Source: Isoetes taiwanensis | Taxonomy: Eukaryota > Streptophyta > Lycopodiopsida > Isoetales > Isoetaceae | Length of the DNA stretch: 64,000 bases | Direction: 5' to 3' | Assembly: GCA_021234155.1 (NCBI GenBank) | Contig: JAJEKV010000061.1 | Coordinates: 3,807,950-3,871,949, forward strand | Shown here: piece by piece, positions 1 through 10,381 of the stretch | How positions within the stretch are numbered: the stretch's first letter is position 1 | How the letters are laid out: the number at the start of each line of letters is the position of its first letter | The notes under the pieces: model-generated | Seen by the model: the letters and a program-made list of their open reading frames with translations, nothing else | Told to the model about the DNA's origin: nothing | The model's database searches: none | Program-made: the position numbers and the translations under genes

Positions 1-537
1 TATCACCTGAACTTGCTTCAATATCAATTTTGCTTTTTGCTTTTTTTTTTGCTTATTAAAACGAACAGATTTCCTATCATTTCTACCTCCTTATATATTT
101 CCAACTCTGCCCATTTGATATTGTACTTGTGCACAGCTAGTCTTGTCTCTGGGCGCATCCTTTATTTCTTTATCTGTCGCACCTGTAGTATCACCTTCCT
201 GGTCATCTTTCTCAACACGGATTATTTCTGCAATATATGCAGAAAATGTTGATGTGGATTGGGAAGCAATATCTACTTCACTTTAGGTGGTTCTGTTTGT
301 AGTTTATCTTCCTTCCTGGCAGTATTTGTGGCAATATTTCTCGCTTCAAAGTGGAACTGCTATTTTTTCTTTTTATTCCATATAGGAGTACTAACCTTTG
401 AATTCAACTGCTAGTATGACCAGTGTATAAGATATGTTGTTTGGATAATGTGGTCGTTAGAAAAAATAAAAAATGCACATTAGAATTCAATTCAATTCCT
501 TTTAGCCTATCTGGCCTATCTGTTTTAGGAGGTCAGG
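1..537. repeat. Direct repeat copy A (empty site for the 2136-4031 insertion)
   Basis: This stretch recurs with few differences at 1697-2135 plus 4032-4187. Both copies share the opening TATCACCTGAAC, a T-rich run, and the block around AGTACTAACCTTTG. Copy A starts at the window edge, so its true left end is unknown. At 378-388 it reads CCATATAGGAG without interruption, while copy B carries 1.9 kb between CCATA and TAGGAG. No convincing protein is encoded; short open frames here are low-complexity. It may be a dispersed repeat or a local segmental duplication. Confidence 0.85.
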
Positions 538-1515
538 TCTTTTGAGAAGCTATCTTTTTGTTGAACTTCAGTGATAGTATGCTATTACCAATATGACCAT
601 TGAAGAACATCCAAATGCTTCAAAGCCTACTTAAAATGTGGCAAATTACAACTTGAACTGGAAGTCTATCATTTGGGCTGCATTGCTCATCGAGGAGATC
701 ATGTTCTATCCTGAAGTGGACGTGTAGCTGAAGTCGTTCATATGCCCATCCTTCTGTATCTTCGTCCTCATTGAACTTGGCGTACCTGAGTTTTGATATC
801 ATTGCATTCTATGAAATTATGTCTTGTCAAAATATCCTGTTAAATACACAGTTTGAATCCTCAAAACTTGCATATCAACAGTAGTACATACACATGCTGA
901 GAAGCGTATTTACAACAAGATTGCATGATACAAGTTTTACATTGACAACATGACTGTCTATATGCTTACCATGTGCCATACCTCCTGAAAAGTAACAGCT
1001 ATCTAAAAGTGGTAATGCTTTCCAGCATAATTAAACAAATATTGCTCCTATGGGTGGTTTATATGCATCAATCTTATATCAAAATGGTATATAATCTCAC
1101 ACCCCTACTTATGTGGAGTAATGTTGGGCTCACGTTTACGAGTCATATTTTATACCTGGATTTCACAACACAATGGTGATACTAATACACAGAATATAAT
1201 TGAAATAAGATCAAAATAACAATATAACTTGTCTCAATGTCTTTCAAGTGGCCCGAAAGATTGTTTATTGTATGTTGTACTCGTTCAACGGTGTTATAAA
1301 TGAACACCTACAGCTTAAAATATTGTGAGTACTAGGAAGTGCTAACATTGTGTCTGCAAGACATAAAACACATACCTACATTTCTACAACACTAAACTAC
1401 TCAGTTACATACACAATTCAATCGAGGGGCACTTGTGGATGGGCTTGTACATGAATGTAGAGGACTTACAAACTGATTGTAAGAACATGGTAGGGGTCTA
1501 CTTTGATTTAAATAT
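538..1515. other. Intergenic, one possible reverse-strand exon
   Basis: Mostly AT-rich DNA. On the reverse strand, about 625-800 is open and has a charged, non-repetitive protein-like composition (KFNEDEDTEGWAYERLQLHV is in it), preceded by a possible AG acceptor. No family is recognised and no partner exons were found, so it could be an isolated exon relic. The rest shows nothing I can support. Confidence 0.3.
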
Positions 1516-1697
1516 AGATTGTGAAAACATGACTTCACGGTTTGATTTAGGCCACTTCACCCTCAAGAAAATGGAAAGCAGCCCTCTGTGCGCAGCACCT
1601 TGATTTTTTGTACTTTTTGGGCTTCGGTGCCCCTTTGTTGTTTGGGTCCCATGGCCAATTTGGTCTCTGTGGACGTTAAAAAACCTATCTATCTAGT
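1516..1697 (+). mobile_element. 3' end of a non-LTR retroelement with conserved tail
   Basis: The stretch ends with GGGTCCCATGGCC then GTGGACGTTAAAAAA and a short (TATC)n run. The same tail closes the LINE at 18.1-20.0 kb and the element at 32.2-32.8 kb. The upstream part, including GTGCGCAGCACCTTG, is also found in reverse orientation at 23440-23640. This fits a 5'-truncated LINE or a SINE using the LINE's 3' end. No coding potential is visible. Confidence 0.6.
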
Positions 1698-2135
1698 ATC
1701 ACCTGAACTTGCTTCAATATCAATTTTGCTTTTTGCTTTTTTTGCTTATTAAAGCGAACGGATTTCCTATCATTTCTACCTCCTTATATATTTCCAACTC
1801 TACCCATTTGATATTGTACTTGTGCACAGCTAGTCTTGTCTCTGGGTGCACTTATTCCTTTGTTTCTTTATCTTATCTTATCTTATCTTATCTTATCTTA
1901 TCTTTATCCGTGCACCTATAGTATCACCTTCCTGGTGACCAAAGGTCACCTTTGGTCACCTTTCTCAACACGGAGTATTTTTGCAATATATGCAGACAAT
2001 GTTAATGTGGATTGGGAAGAAGTATCTACTTCACTTTAGGTGGTTCTATTTGTAGTTTATCTTCCTCCCTGGCAGTATTTGTGGCAATATTTCTCGCTTC
2101 AAATTTGAACTAATGTTTTTTCTTTTTATTCCATA
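1697..2135. repeat. Direct repeat copy B, left part
   Basis: Homologous to positions 1-382. It differs by scattered substitutions and a longer pentanucleotide microsatellite (1861-1905). It is cut at CCATA by the insertion at 2136-4031 and resumes at 4032. Confidence 0.85.
1861..1905. repeat. (TCTTA)n microsatellite
   Basis: Several perfect TCTTA units lie inside repeat copy B. Copy A has no such expansion at the matching place, so it arose or grew after the duplication. Confidence 0.9.
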
Positions 2136-4031
2136 CAAGACAGGGATGCGGCGGCGTTGCCGCCGCATTAGTTAAATGCTAAATAATTTTAATAGATTAG
2201 GTTTCATCCCATTTCTGTAACAAAAATTGCAGTTTTTCCACAATCAGTATAACATGCTACATATTAAGCAGCCTTTCCATGTTTGCTGGATTTGAGACCC
2301 AAATTCGGGACATTATTTGCAAGACTAAAGCTAAGCTCGTGTCACAACATAATCCAGTGTTAGTTTATGGCCTGGATTTAAATAAAAGAGATTCTATTTG
2401 CTTGAGGATTTGAATCCATTCTTAAATACCGTTCTCCATGCTAGGTGCTAAAGTCACCCAGAGCTTGTGCAGTGGTATTTCCCTCTACAAAGCAGCAAGC
2501 CATCTTATGGTTTTCCCCAAATGCACAGAGAAATATAGGAATTAACCCGCCTTGATTTTATGTCCTTATTTTATTTTTTTTTATGGTCTTTTATAAAAGC
2601 CTAAATGATATTGTTGACTACAACTGATACATTACCTCACGACTATTCTCTTGTGAGCCTAGGAACAACTCAAATGCCATACAACCTGGTTATATACCTG
2701 ACTTAGAACAATCCAATAGAGATATTTTGTTTTGCACTTAACTGACAAATGCTTTAGGACTTGGTTAATCGAACGAATTTTCGAGCCCAATGTGCAATTT
2801 GTGGATTCCTAACCCGAATTCGTGGCTGTCTTAGGATAATTCTTCGGCTTCTCAGGATGGTTATTCTACGCATACACAGTTACCATGTTTAGGTTGTGTG
2901 CTCTGCCCCAAAGCGGCACAACTGAGGCCAATACAACTGTGACTATGATGCAAAGATTCAAGGTTAATGGTCCGCCACGTAATGGATTTACACGCAAAAG
3001 ATTTGAGCTAATGATCCGGCTTTGTAATCGGCTTCTTCATGTTCCTTTGCAATTTTGATTCCTATTGGATAGCTTGATGTGATGAGTAGCAATTTGGGCT
3101 TCAATTTCTTCATTTTGGCCTTGGCGTTTGCTATTTGCCTCTGTGACCACTTACGCGCAATCTCCCCGCATATCGGCTTATATCGTATTTTTTATTTCGA
3201 CCCGGTTGCGCTTCCTATTTTACTCAAGGATCACGAAGCCCATTTGTGCTTATCCCTATGGCCGCGCATGCCAAATCATCGATTACACAAGCAGGGGCCC
3301 TCACGGAATTTTGGCCACGCTTTAAGATCTAGCCCAATCCTTCCCTAATCTCTATAGACTCTCCCCAGTATGCCGGTAGAAATCATCTTCACATAAATTT
3401 TCTTGGCCCAATCTATCCAAAATGCTCGGTCCCCGCCTATAGCTTAAGGTGGCAAACCAAAATGAAGAAAGCAAGCGTAAGAAATGGAACCGCATAAAAC
3501 CGATGTCTTCTTCGTTGAGCGGAGAACCCAAGTTTCGGCTATGGTGCCTTTAAGACCCCCACCTCTTTAAAGCCTCGATACCTCACGAAACACTTTGTGG
3601 CGGACTAGAGCGGTCCAATCTACTCAAGGGCTCTTGCTTGGAATTAGCTCATCTAGTTTATTGGATGAAAAATCCGCGGCTGACCTGCTGGTCAACTCTA
3701 AATATCTTAAAAGGCGGGGTTTTCAAAACACGCACCACGACTTCGACCTTTGTCTCAACTCTAACCTTCCAGGCCCTCATACCAGTTTAAGACCCCCGTT
3801 TTTAAGCGCAGAGGTTTCTCTCTTTGATCTGAAGCCCAAAGCAAGGCGTCCATAGCCAAGCTCCTCCGGACGCTAAGGCCCCGTTTCTGCTTAGCCCGAA
3901 GAAATCCTGGCCCTCCATCCCAATCTGGCTTGCTGACGTGGAATTTTTTCCCCCTGTACACATCATCTTTTTCTTGCTCCACGTCACATTTCAAAAACAC
4001 CTACATAATTTTATATGATGAGAGAGAGAGA
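2136..4031 (-). mobile_element. Non-autonomous Helitron-like insertion
   Basis: This 1896 bp insert splits repeat copy B exactly between CCATA and TAGGAG; copy A supplies the intact site, so the borders are known to the base. Read on the reverse strand, the insert lies between host A and T, starts with TCTCTCTCTC and ends GTCTTG. A perfect 10 bp stem with a 3 nt loop (2146-2168) sits 10 nt before that end. There is no target-site duplication. A|T insertion, a 5' TC and a subterminal 3' hairpin are the Helitron hallmarks. The terminal CTTG departs from the usual CTRR, which is the main doubt. No Rep/helicase gene is inside, so it would be non-autonomous. Short open frames in it look incidental. 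Confidence 0.7.
2146..2168 (-). other. GC-rich terminal hairpin of the Helitron-like element
   Basis: ATGCGGCGGC and GCCGCCGCAT form a perfect 10 bp stem around a GTT loop. In Helitrons a hairpin of this kind near the 3' end signals the end of rolling-circle transfer; that role is inferred here. Confidence 0.75.
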
Positions 4032-4187
4032 TAGGAGTACTAACCTTTGAATTCAACTGCTAGTATGACCAGTGTGTAAGATACGTTTAGATAATGTGGT
4101 CGTTCGTTAGAAAAAATAAAAAATGCACATTAAAATTCATCAAATCAATTCCTTCTAGCATATGCCTATCTGTTTAGGAGGTCAGGA
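4032..4187. repeat. Direct repeat copy B, right part
   Basis: Continues the homology to 383-537 after the insertion and ends at GGAGGTCAG, about 10 bp before the PPR start codon. The duplication boundary therefore abuts the gene. Confidence 0.85.
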
Positions 4188-4196
4188 TACCACAGC

Positions 4197-5807
4197 ATGT
4201 TGGTTTCTTGTTGGATAGGATTGTCCAGTGTAAACTATTACAATGCAAGGGGGCGCGAAGCAAAAGACGAACGTGGCTTGTCTATATCGGCAGACATTGC
4301 ATACCGTCTGCTGCTTGAATGTTCAAGAAGGCAGGATTTTGATTTTGGTAGAACAGTACAGTGTTTCATCTTACAAAATGGGCTTCATTCGGTTCCTCTT
4401 GTGGCCGACCATGTCATTCGTTTCTTTGCCAATTGTGGGAGCCTAATCGAAGCAAACCAAGCATTTGCCGGAGTTGTAAGACCTAGTCTGTGCCCATGGA
4501 ATGCAGTTATCGATGCCCATGTTAAACTTGGTAAATGTAAGATCACTCTTGCCCTATTTTACATGATGCAGCAAGAAGGCAGAACACCTAACAGATTCAC
4601 ATTTCCTAGCATTTTGAAAACATGTAGCAGGTCAGGTGCTCTTGAACATGGCAGGTGGATTCATGTGTGTATTTATGAGAGTGGTCCGCCATCTGACACT
4701 GTTGTAGGAAATGCCCTTGTTGATATGTATGCTAAATGTGGAAGCTTGAAAGAAGCTAGCCGAGTCTTTGACAGATTGCATAACAGGGATGTAATCTCCT
4801 GGAATGCATTGATTTCAGGTTTTAGCCAGCATTCCTCTGCTTGCCTCGCTTTGAAATACTTTCATAACATGCTACAACAAGGCATCATCCCGGATAAAAT
4901 CACCTTTCTAAGCATCCTAAGGGCTTGTGGCAGCCTAGGTTTTGTAATGCAAGGCAGATGCATTCATGAAAAGGTATTTAATTATTCTCTTCAATCTGAT
5001 ATTTTAATAGGAAATACCCTTGTCTTTATGTATGGCAAATGTGGGAGCTTGGATGAGGCTTGTAGTGTCTTCAACAAATTGTCAAATAGGGATGTAGTGT
5101 CATGGAATGCCATGATTGCAGGATATGCTCAGCATGGCAAAGGCAATCTCGCTCTAAATTGTTACAGAAACATGTTTCTAAAACCAACTGAACTAGAAGG
5201 CACAAAACCAGACAGGATCACTTTTCTTGCTGCTCTGAAAGCATGTGGCAATCTAGGTGCCATTCAGCAAGGCAGATACATTCATGAGCAAATTGCTCAA
5301 AAGGACTTAGAATTTGACATTCTTATGGGCAGTACTATTGTAGATATGTATGTCAAATGTGGAAGTCTCAAGGAGGCACATAGAGTTTTTGAAAGATTGC
5401 CACATAGAAATGTCGTGTCCTGGGGTGCAATGCTTGCAGGTTGTGGTCAACTTGGTGAGACAAGGTTAGCTGTGCAGTGTTTTAAGGACATGCAATGCAA
5501 TGGCATTGAGCCTGATGGTGTATCTTTCCTAAATGTTCTTACTTCACTCAATCAGGCAGGCCTAATAGATGAGGCGCATTGGTACTTTAGAACCATGTCA
5601 GAATATTATAGTATAGAGACAAATGACTTGCATGTTACTTGCATGATAGATCTTCTGGGGCATGCAGGATGTTTTAGAGAAGTGCAAAATTTGCTGGAAT
5701 GTATCAGAAACCCAGATATTTGTCTCTTAATTTTATTGCTTAATGCTTGTAGAATGCATTGCAATGTGGAACTTGGAAGACTATACTTTGCCGCAATTGT
5801 TTGCTGA
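4197..5807 (+). CDS. PLS-class pentatricopeptide repeat protein, short C-terminus
   Basis: Intronless frame of 536 residues made of tandem PPR units of 31-36 residues: about seven or eight from residue ~95 to ~500. Signature blocks recur about every 100 residues: VDMYAKCGSLKEA, then RDVISWNALI or RNVVSWGAML, then a PD.ITFL..L.ACG block. Such proteins bind organelle RNA in plants, one base per repeat, and PLS members usually guide C-to-U editing. The last ~45 residues (NPDICLLILLLNACRMHCNV) resemble the start of an E domain, then a TGA stops the frame. No E+ or DYW deaminase region follows. It may work with a separate DYW partner, or be a truncated copy. The ATG at 4197 is the first in the open frame, but no clear transit peptide is seen. 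The upstream 160 bp is repeat DNA, so the native promoter may be displaced. Confidence 0.85.
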   Translation: MLVSCWIGLSSVNYYNARGREAKDERGLSISADIAYRLLLECSRRQDFDFGRTVQCFILQNGLHSVPLVADHVIRFFANCGSLIEANQAFAGVVRPSLCPWNAVIDAHVKLGKCKITLALFYMMQQEGRTPNRFTFPSILKTCSRSGALEHGRWIHVCIYESGPPSDTVVGNALVDMYAKCGSLKEASRVFDRLHNRDVISWNALISGFSQHSSACLALKYFHNMLQQGIIPDKITFLSILRACGSLGFVMQGRCIHEKVFNYSLQSDILIGNTLVFMYGKCGSLDEACSVFNKLSNRDVVSWNAMIAGYAQHGKGNLALNCYRNMFLKPTELEGTKPDRITFLAALKACGNLGAIQQGRYIHEQIAQKDLEFDILMGSTIVDMYVKCGSLKEAHRVFERLPHRNVVSWGAMLAGCGQLGETRLAVQCFKDMQCNGIEPDGVSFLNVLTSLNQAGLIDEAHWYFRTMSEYYSIETNDLHVTCMIDLLGHAGCFREVQNLLECIRNPDICLLILLLNACRMHCNVELGRLYFAAIVC

Positions 5808-6651
5808 CTGAAGATAGAAAAAGGGGAAGATTGAAAGACAAAAAAGCAAAATAGATACAAAATAGATACAGAACATGGGATATTTGACAAGCTCTTGTAC
5901 AAGCAGCTGATGGATAACCCATGTTTATATTACCGACCACCGTGCAATAACAATACCTGACATTATAACAATACCTAATACTGACCGAGGTATCTATTTT
6001 CATAAAACATCAAAATCATCTCAACCCATATGTTTAAGCTTTAAAACTTCTATTATAAGGCCAAGGTTATGACTGTACACGAATTCAAAGCAAATCAAAT
6101 GGAATACCTTTTGCATGTAATAACACCCAAGAATTTTGATTTAAACTGAGAATTTATGAAAAAATGGTAGGAATCCACAAGAAGTCAAGACTCCCTTTGC
6201 AATTTACACGCTAAAACCAAAGATTATGTAGGATAGTCCATAATGACGTTCCTACTAAGCCGTTACCTCATTTGAACTAAGTCCAACTAATTCATGTGAT
6301 GAAATTTGTGGATTAGTAAAACCTTTGCACAAGATGCTCTCTCCAAATATAGTGCCATCTCTTTAAAAGTATGAAAGTCTATTAATCATAAAAGACTTTT
6401 TGTTGAAGGACATCAGATTTTATTTAATAAGAAGTCAACTACAAATAAAGTTGTAAAGATAGGAATAAAATCTCAGAGGATAAGCAAGACTCGCTGAGTG
6501 AAACAATCTGTGTATGCATAAGAGCACTCATCCAAATACTCCTTAAAGATCGTGCCTCTTACCAGGGGCAAGTGAAGAACAATGATAAGTGAAGAATATA
6601 GACTCTTCATAATAAAGCTTAGTTGATCATCCAATCTATATAGAAGATTGC
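5808..6651. other. Intergenic, no gene seen
   Basis: AT-rich sequence after the PPR stop. I find no continuation of an E+/DYW coding region in any frame, and no RNA gene. The right end lies against the LTR terminus at 6652. Confidence 0.6.
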
Positions 6652-8274
6652 TGTGACGTCTCTACTCCGTCTACGATGCTCCCATCGTATCCGAAGCCGG
6701 AGTTCATCCCCCTGGCAACCAAGTCGACAGGGGCCGTCCACCTAGCATCCATCCCTTACCAGGGGATCGGTGAGGAAGAATGGACGTGTCATTCGTCCTG
6801 TCTTCCCTCGGGACCGTCCTAGCTGCGGAAGCGTAAATAAACATGAGCACATGACATCAAACATAAATAGATGGCTCACCATAGCATAAATGTGAAAGCA
6901 TATCAACAACATCATCACATGGGAGATCCTACCCAAGGCTCAGACTCAGGGGGTATGGACTGACGGCTTGGGTCTCCAGAAGTCGAGGCAGACAGAATTC
7001 ATGGCAATGGATTGGGCTGGCATAGAACATGGATGTTGGGAAGTCCTCTCCATCCGCCCCTCCTGTGCATACTTTGCAGAATAGGTTGAAGAGTCTTGGA
7101 ACTGGACCGTAGCCTGCCGGGTGCATAGCCAAGAGGGCTACTACTGGGTTTCATCTCCCCAACCCCGATGAGGCAGGAAAGGGATCACCCCTTCCAGAGG
7201 CATGCATGCCCATCACAGGCGGCTAGAGGGCCACTGCCCGTCTATGACTTGAACCTCATTAAAGGTGACGCATCACCCAAGAGGTGTCGAGCCCATGCCT
7301 TGCCCACATGCAGTGGCAAGCCATTAGGCTTAGCCCGCTAAGATCCCTGGTAGGCTTTACACACCAGAGGGATCAATCTGCAATGGGACATGTCCTCCTT
7401 ATCCACCAGTCTAGCCTCGCCACTCACAACTAGGCGGGCTCTTATGCACAGGCCGCATTAATTGGAAATTAATGAGGCTATCTAGGTACATCAACTACTA
7501 AGGCTTTCAGGGTCTCTACCCCCCTTCCCAATACACAGGAGTGCGCATAGAATAGAACATCATCATCAAAGAACTGAAATATAGAATAACATCTAATCTA
7601 TCTACCTAAACATACATGGTTAGGTTCCTTTGTTAGGGCTTGTGATCTCAGTATCTATAAGGCCGCTAAGGCTAATCTGACATGCTACCCCAACTCATTG
7701 CCAGACTAAAAGTCGGCATTGCACAACAGAATCATTGGTTACCTGATCCCTTGCTTGCTCCCGCACCTCGAATCGCATCCATGCCTTTGCTTGGGTCGAA
7801 GGCAGCTGAGCCTGGAGGATTTGTTGTACAAATGCGGTTTGATGGCATCTGGCAATGCGAACTAGCAGCTTGGCTTGGCCGGAATGGCCCAAGAAAGCTG
7901 AAATGCAAAAATGGAGAAGGTTTAGGGTTTCCCCTTTTGTTTCTTTTACATGACCTTTTAGGGTTAGGGTTAAAAGAACCTATGGGGTTTTGCCATGAGG
8001 CAAGGGGGTTAAATGCATATGTTTATAGACATGTGCAACATACGAGGTTGCCTCTTACTACAAGAGAATGCAGGCTTTGCGTCAGAAAATTCGTTAGATT
8101 CTCTTCACAGATGTGGACAATGCCCAGACACATACGACTGATGCATATTCTGATGAAAATTCCTCAGATTTTGCGTCATATTTTACATCAAAAATTTTGA
8201 CGTATAATCTTCAGAATTTCATCACAATAATCGTCAGACTTTTCGTCACATATTTCGTCGCTAAATGCGTCACA
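6652..8274 (-). mobile_element. Solo LTR of a Ty3/gypsy-type element
   Basis: The reverse strand is a diverged homologue of the LTR at 55896-57501. Shared blocks in the same order are CTAACCCTAACCCTA, TGGGAAGGGG..GTAGAGACC, TAGCCGCCTGTG and CTGCAAAGTATG..GGAGGGGCGGATGGAG. The terminus at 6652 is TGTGACG; a matching CGTCACA lies at 8268-8274. The length between them, 1623 bp, is close to the 1606 bp of the other LTR. The flanks are ATTGC and ATTGG, a 4-of-5 target-site match. No primer-binding site or gag/pol adjoins, so a solo LTR is the simplest reading. The 8274 end is uncertain because it falls inside a minisatellite that contains several CGTCACA; spacing against the other LTR puts the end anywhere from ~8080 to 8274. 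Confidence 0.65.
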
Positions 8275-8460
8275 ATTGGCGTCAGAATATAGGTCATATA
8301 AATCGTCAGAATGTACATCATATAATTCGTCAGAATTTACATCGCATATTCGTCGAAGTTATCGTCACATCTATCGTCAGGTTTTCAATAGATGTATCGT
8401 CAGTATATTCGTCAAAATTTCGTCACCTTTTTCGTCAGAAGATTCCTCATGTCTGTCATA
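8150..8460. repeat. 12 bp-period degenerate minisatellite with CGTCA core
   Basis: CGTCA occurs at 8174, 8232, 8244, 8268, 8280, 8304, 8328, 8363, 8375, 8398, 8410, 8421 and 8433. Nearly all spacings are multiples of 12, and degenerate CGTCG, GGTCA or CATCA sits in most gaps. Typical units read like TCGTCAGAATTT. About 26 units fit the span. The period is a multiple of three, so one frame stays open (8265-8489), but its product is repetitive and no gene is claimed. On the reverse strand the core is TGACG, the target of TGA-type bZIP factors. Confidence 0.85.
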
Positions 8461-8464
8461 ATTC

Positions 8465-8570
8465 CTTTTTTTTTTTTTTTTTTTTTTGAAGGATCAAGTT
8501 AATTAACATATAATAAGTACAAGAAGAGCGATACTAGGGTGCTTCTGCCCATACTTGGGCGAGAACCCAA
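8465..8570 (-). mobile_element. 3' end and poly-A of an L1-like LINE
   Basis: On the reverse strand the sequence ends TTAACTTGATCCTTC followed by more than 20 A. The same style of ending (CCTTC or CCTT then poly-A, preceded by TGTACTTATT or similar) occurs at 20655, 26073 and 31927. It is a strongly 5'-truncated copy with no coding sequence kept. Confidence 0.55.
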
Positions 8571-8765
8571 ATGGCACGCATACTCATAATTCCGTTATTA
8601 GATGAGATGCAAATTGAGTTTGTTTTTTGTGCTTTAGTATATGCATTTGAGTTGCTTGGAATGGTTTGTAATGCAATTAGAGCTGTTTAAAGACAACTCA
8701 CAGGCCATTTGATCGGATACAAAGATAACTTTTATAGCGTGCTCTCAAAAAACCACCTATTCACA

Positions 8766-8844
8766 AATTTCCAGCAAGTAAACATCGACTATTATACTTT
8801 TGCGAATTTCCAGCAAGTAAACATCGACTATTATTCTCTTGCAT
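8766..8844. repeat. Short tandem duplication
   Basis: AATTTCCAGCAAGTAAACAT and the following CGACTATTAT occur twice in tandem, about 40 bp apart. There is no coding context. Confidence 0.8.
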
Positions 8845-9169
8845 TATGCAAAAATTTGATTCCAGTTACATATATGAATCTTAGGCATTTACATTGAAAG
8901 AAATAAAATCTTTACAACCAACTTGGTTTGATCTCCTCTAACATGTTCAATAGTGATTTGATATAGCTTCTAATATTGATCAGCATATGAATCTAAGCTA
9001 AAATCCATATACATGGTTTTCTTGACTAGATCATTCCACCATTCAGGTTTTTTTAATGAAGTACTTCAATCCCCGGTCCAAAGCATAGCTTAATTCTGAA
9101 AAAAGGCAATTTCCCACTATTATACAATGTAAAAGTTGTAGACGTTCATGCAAAACTACCTACTGAACA

Positions 9170-9573
9170 ATCTTTAAATCAAGTGATACTCTTTCAACCA
9201 GATCAATTATACGGCGGGTACCAACAACCACATCAACACCAAGGCTTAGCAGCCTTTGCTGAGAAGTTGTAGGGACACCTCCATATACACAATCAGTTGA
9301 AAGATTCAACCTGCTTAGCCAGCTCTAGTAGGTGGCAAAACTAAAGCAGAAGGTCCATTTGTTAGCTTCCTATAAGAACGCCATGTAGAAAAATGTGGGT
9401 CCTTGATACAACAGAAAACAATACTACGCATAAAGCTAATAATAACTTTTAATTGTTTATGGACTTGAAGAATTCGGTCCATGATAGGAATTCCAAATGC
9501 CAACATTTTCCCAGTTCCAATTTTTGCATGGCCAATAAGATCTTTCCCTTGCATTGCTGGCTTGAAGACAGCT
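9170..9573 (-). pseudogene. DEAD-box RNA helicase fragment (plant organellar-type)
   Basis: The first exon (9573 down to 9447) encodes [20 protein letters not shown] then [11 protein letters not shown], which is motif I of a DEAD-box helicase. The usual final GKT is GKM here. A short intron with TATAG acceptor follows. The second exon (from 9369) encodes [11 protein letters not shown] (motif Ia) and, after a frameshift, CVYGGVP and LGVDVVVGT. The GTPGR motif is damaged and the DEAD motif reads like LHER. The pattern resembles the plant RH3/RH9/RH53 group. Retained intron borders mean this came from genomic DNA, not a processed mRNA. With a lost motif II and frameshifts it cannot be an active ATPase. 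Confidence 0.75.
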
Positions 9574-9867
9574 CTATGTATCAATTAGAAGAATTTAAAA
9601 GAAAATGGCAAAGCCACAACCCCAAGTTTTAAAAATTATAGTGTTAAATTGAAATAATATGGTCACTTTCTAGTTCAAATAAGCATATAAAACATGTTTG
9701 TCCAACTACCTTCATCATAGTGATGTCAAAAAGTGCCTCCTTGTCATGTGCCGAGACATAATTCACTAGCAGAAATCTCATGTGAACTACCAGAATATTA
9801 GTACCAGAGGAAGGTTCAGGCACATGCTTGAAAAGAAAGACCTTAAAACACAACAACGATCGCTCAC

Positions 9868-10050
9868 CTGAACTATCTTTCTGAACTCCAGCGTCTGGCA
9901 TGGTCCATCAGGATTGATTACATAGCTTTCATCTGGATCATATTCTACTGTGATGAGACTGTAATGGGGCTGTTGTAATGGGCTCAAACTAATTGCTTGG
10001 AGTTGTGACGAAGATCTTGGCACTGCTTGGAAGCCATTTTCTAGCATATT
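9868..10050 (-). CDS. Intact unidentified exon, 61 codons
   Basis: A phase-0 reverse-strand exon is bounded by AATCAG at the acceptor and CAG|GTGAGC at the donor. It is open throughout and reads like conserved protein: PHYSLITVEYDPDESYVINP then GPCQTLEFRKIVQ. I do not recognise the family. It lies upstream of the helicase fragment on the same strand, but its sequence does not resemble a DEAD-box N-terminus. Either it is an exon of a real gene whose other exons I missed, or a captured fragment. Confidence 0.45.
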
Positions 10051-10381
10051 CTGATTGTTAATATAATACATGGGTTTGCGGCCTTTGTTTTATTTCCGTA
10101 TGTGAAGTAGCACAATGAAATGAAACAACAGTATGGGCAACAACATTCATAAAAAGAGAGCATGATAAAGAAAGAAAGCATTTAGAAAAAGAGAATACAA
10201 GCTTAATAGTAGGCGAAAATTTTGTATTATAAGTATCAACAAGTTACAACCTTCTTAACTAAGACGTAGATAGAGAACGCTTACCGGCATGCCATATAGC
10301 CAAAAAACTTCACCAGTTTGTCATGTTGCTCAATTTCAAGTCTTAAAAAAAGAATATATTTTTCAATCAATGCTTCGCAAA

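Noticed and set aside
3079-3348. Forward frame inside the Helitron-like insert
   Set aside because: Hydrophobic low-information sequence overlapping other frames, with no motif, start context or splice sites.
3761-4000. Reverse frame at the 5' end of the Helitron-like insert
   Set aside because: 79 codons without a recognisable domain; two overlapping frames are equally open, so it is probably chance.
8090-8460. CRISPR-like array
   Set aside because: The 12 bp degenerate units have no unique spacers; this is a eukaryotic minisatellite.
8265-8489. 74-codon frame with RQN..H repeats
   Set aside because: It is the open frame of a 12 bp minisatellite running into poly-T. The period keeps any frame without a stop open, so it is no evidence of a protein.
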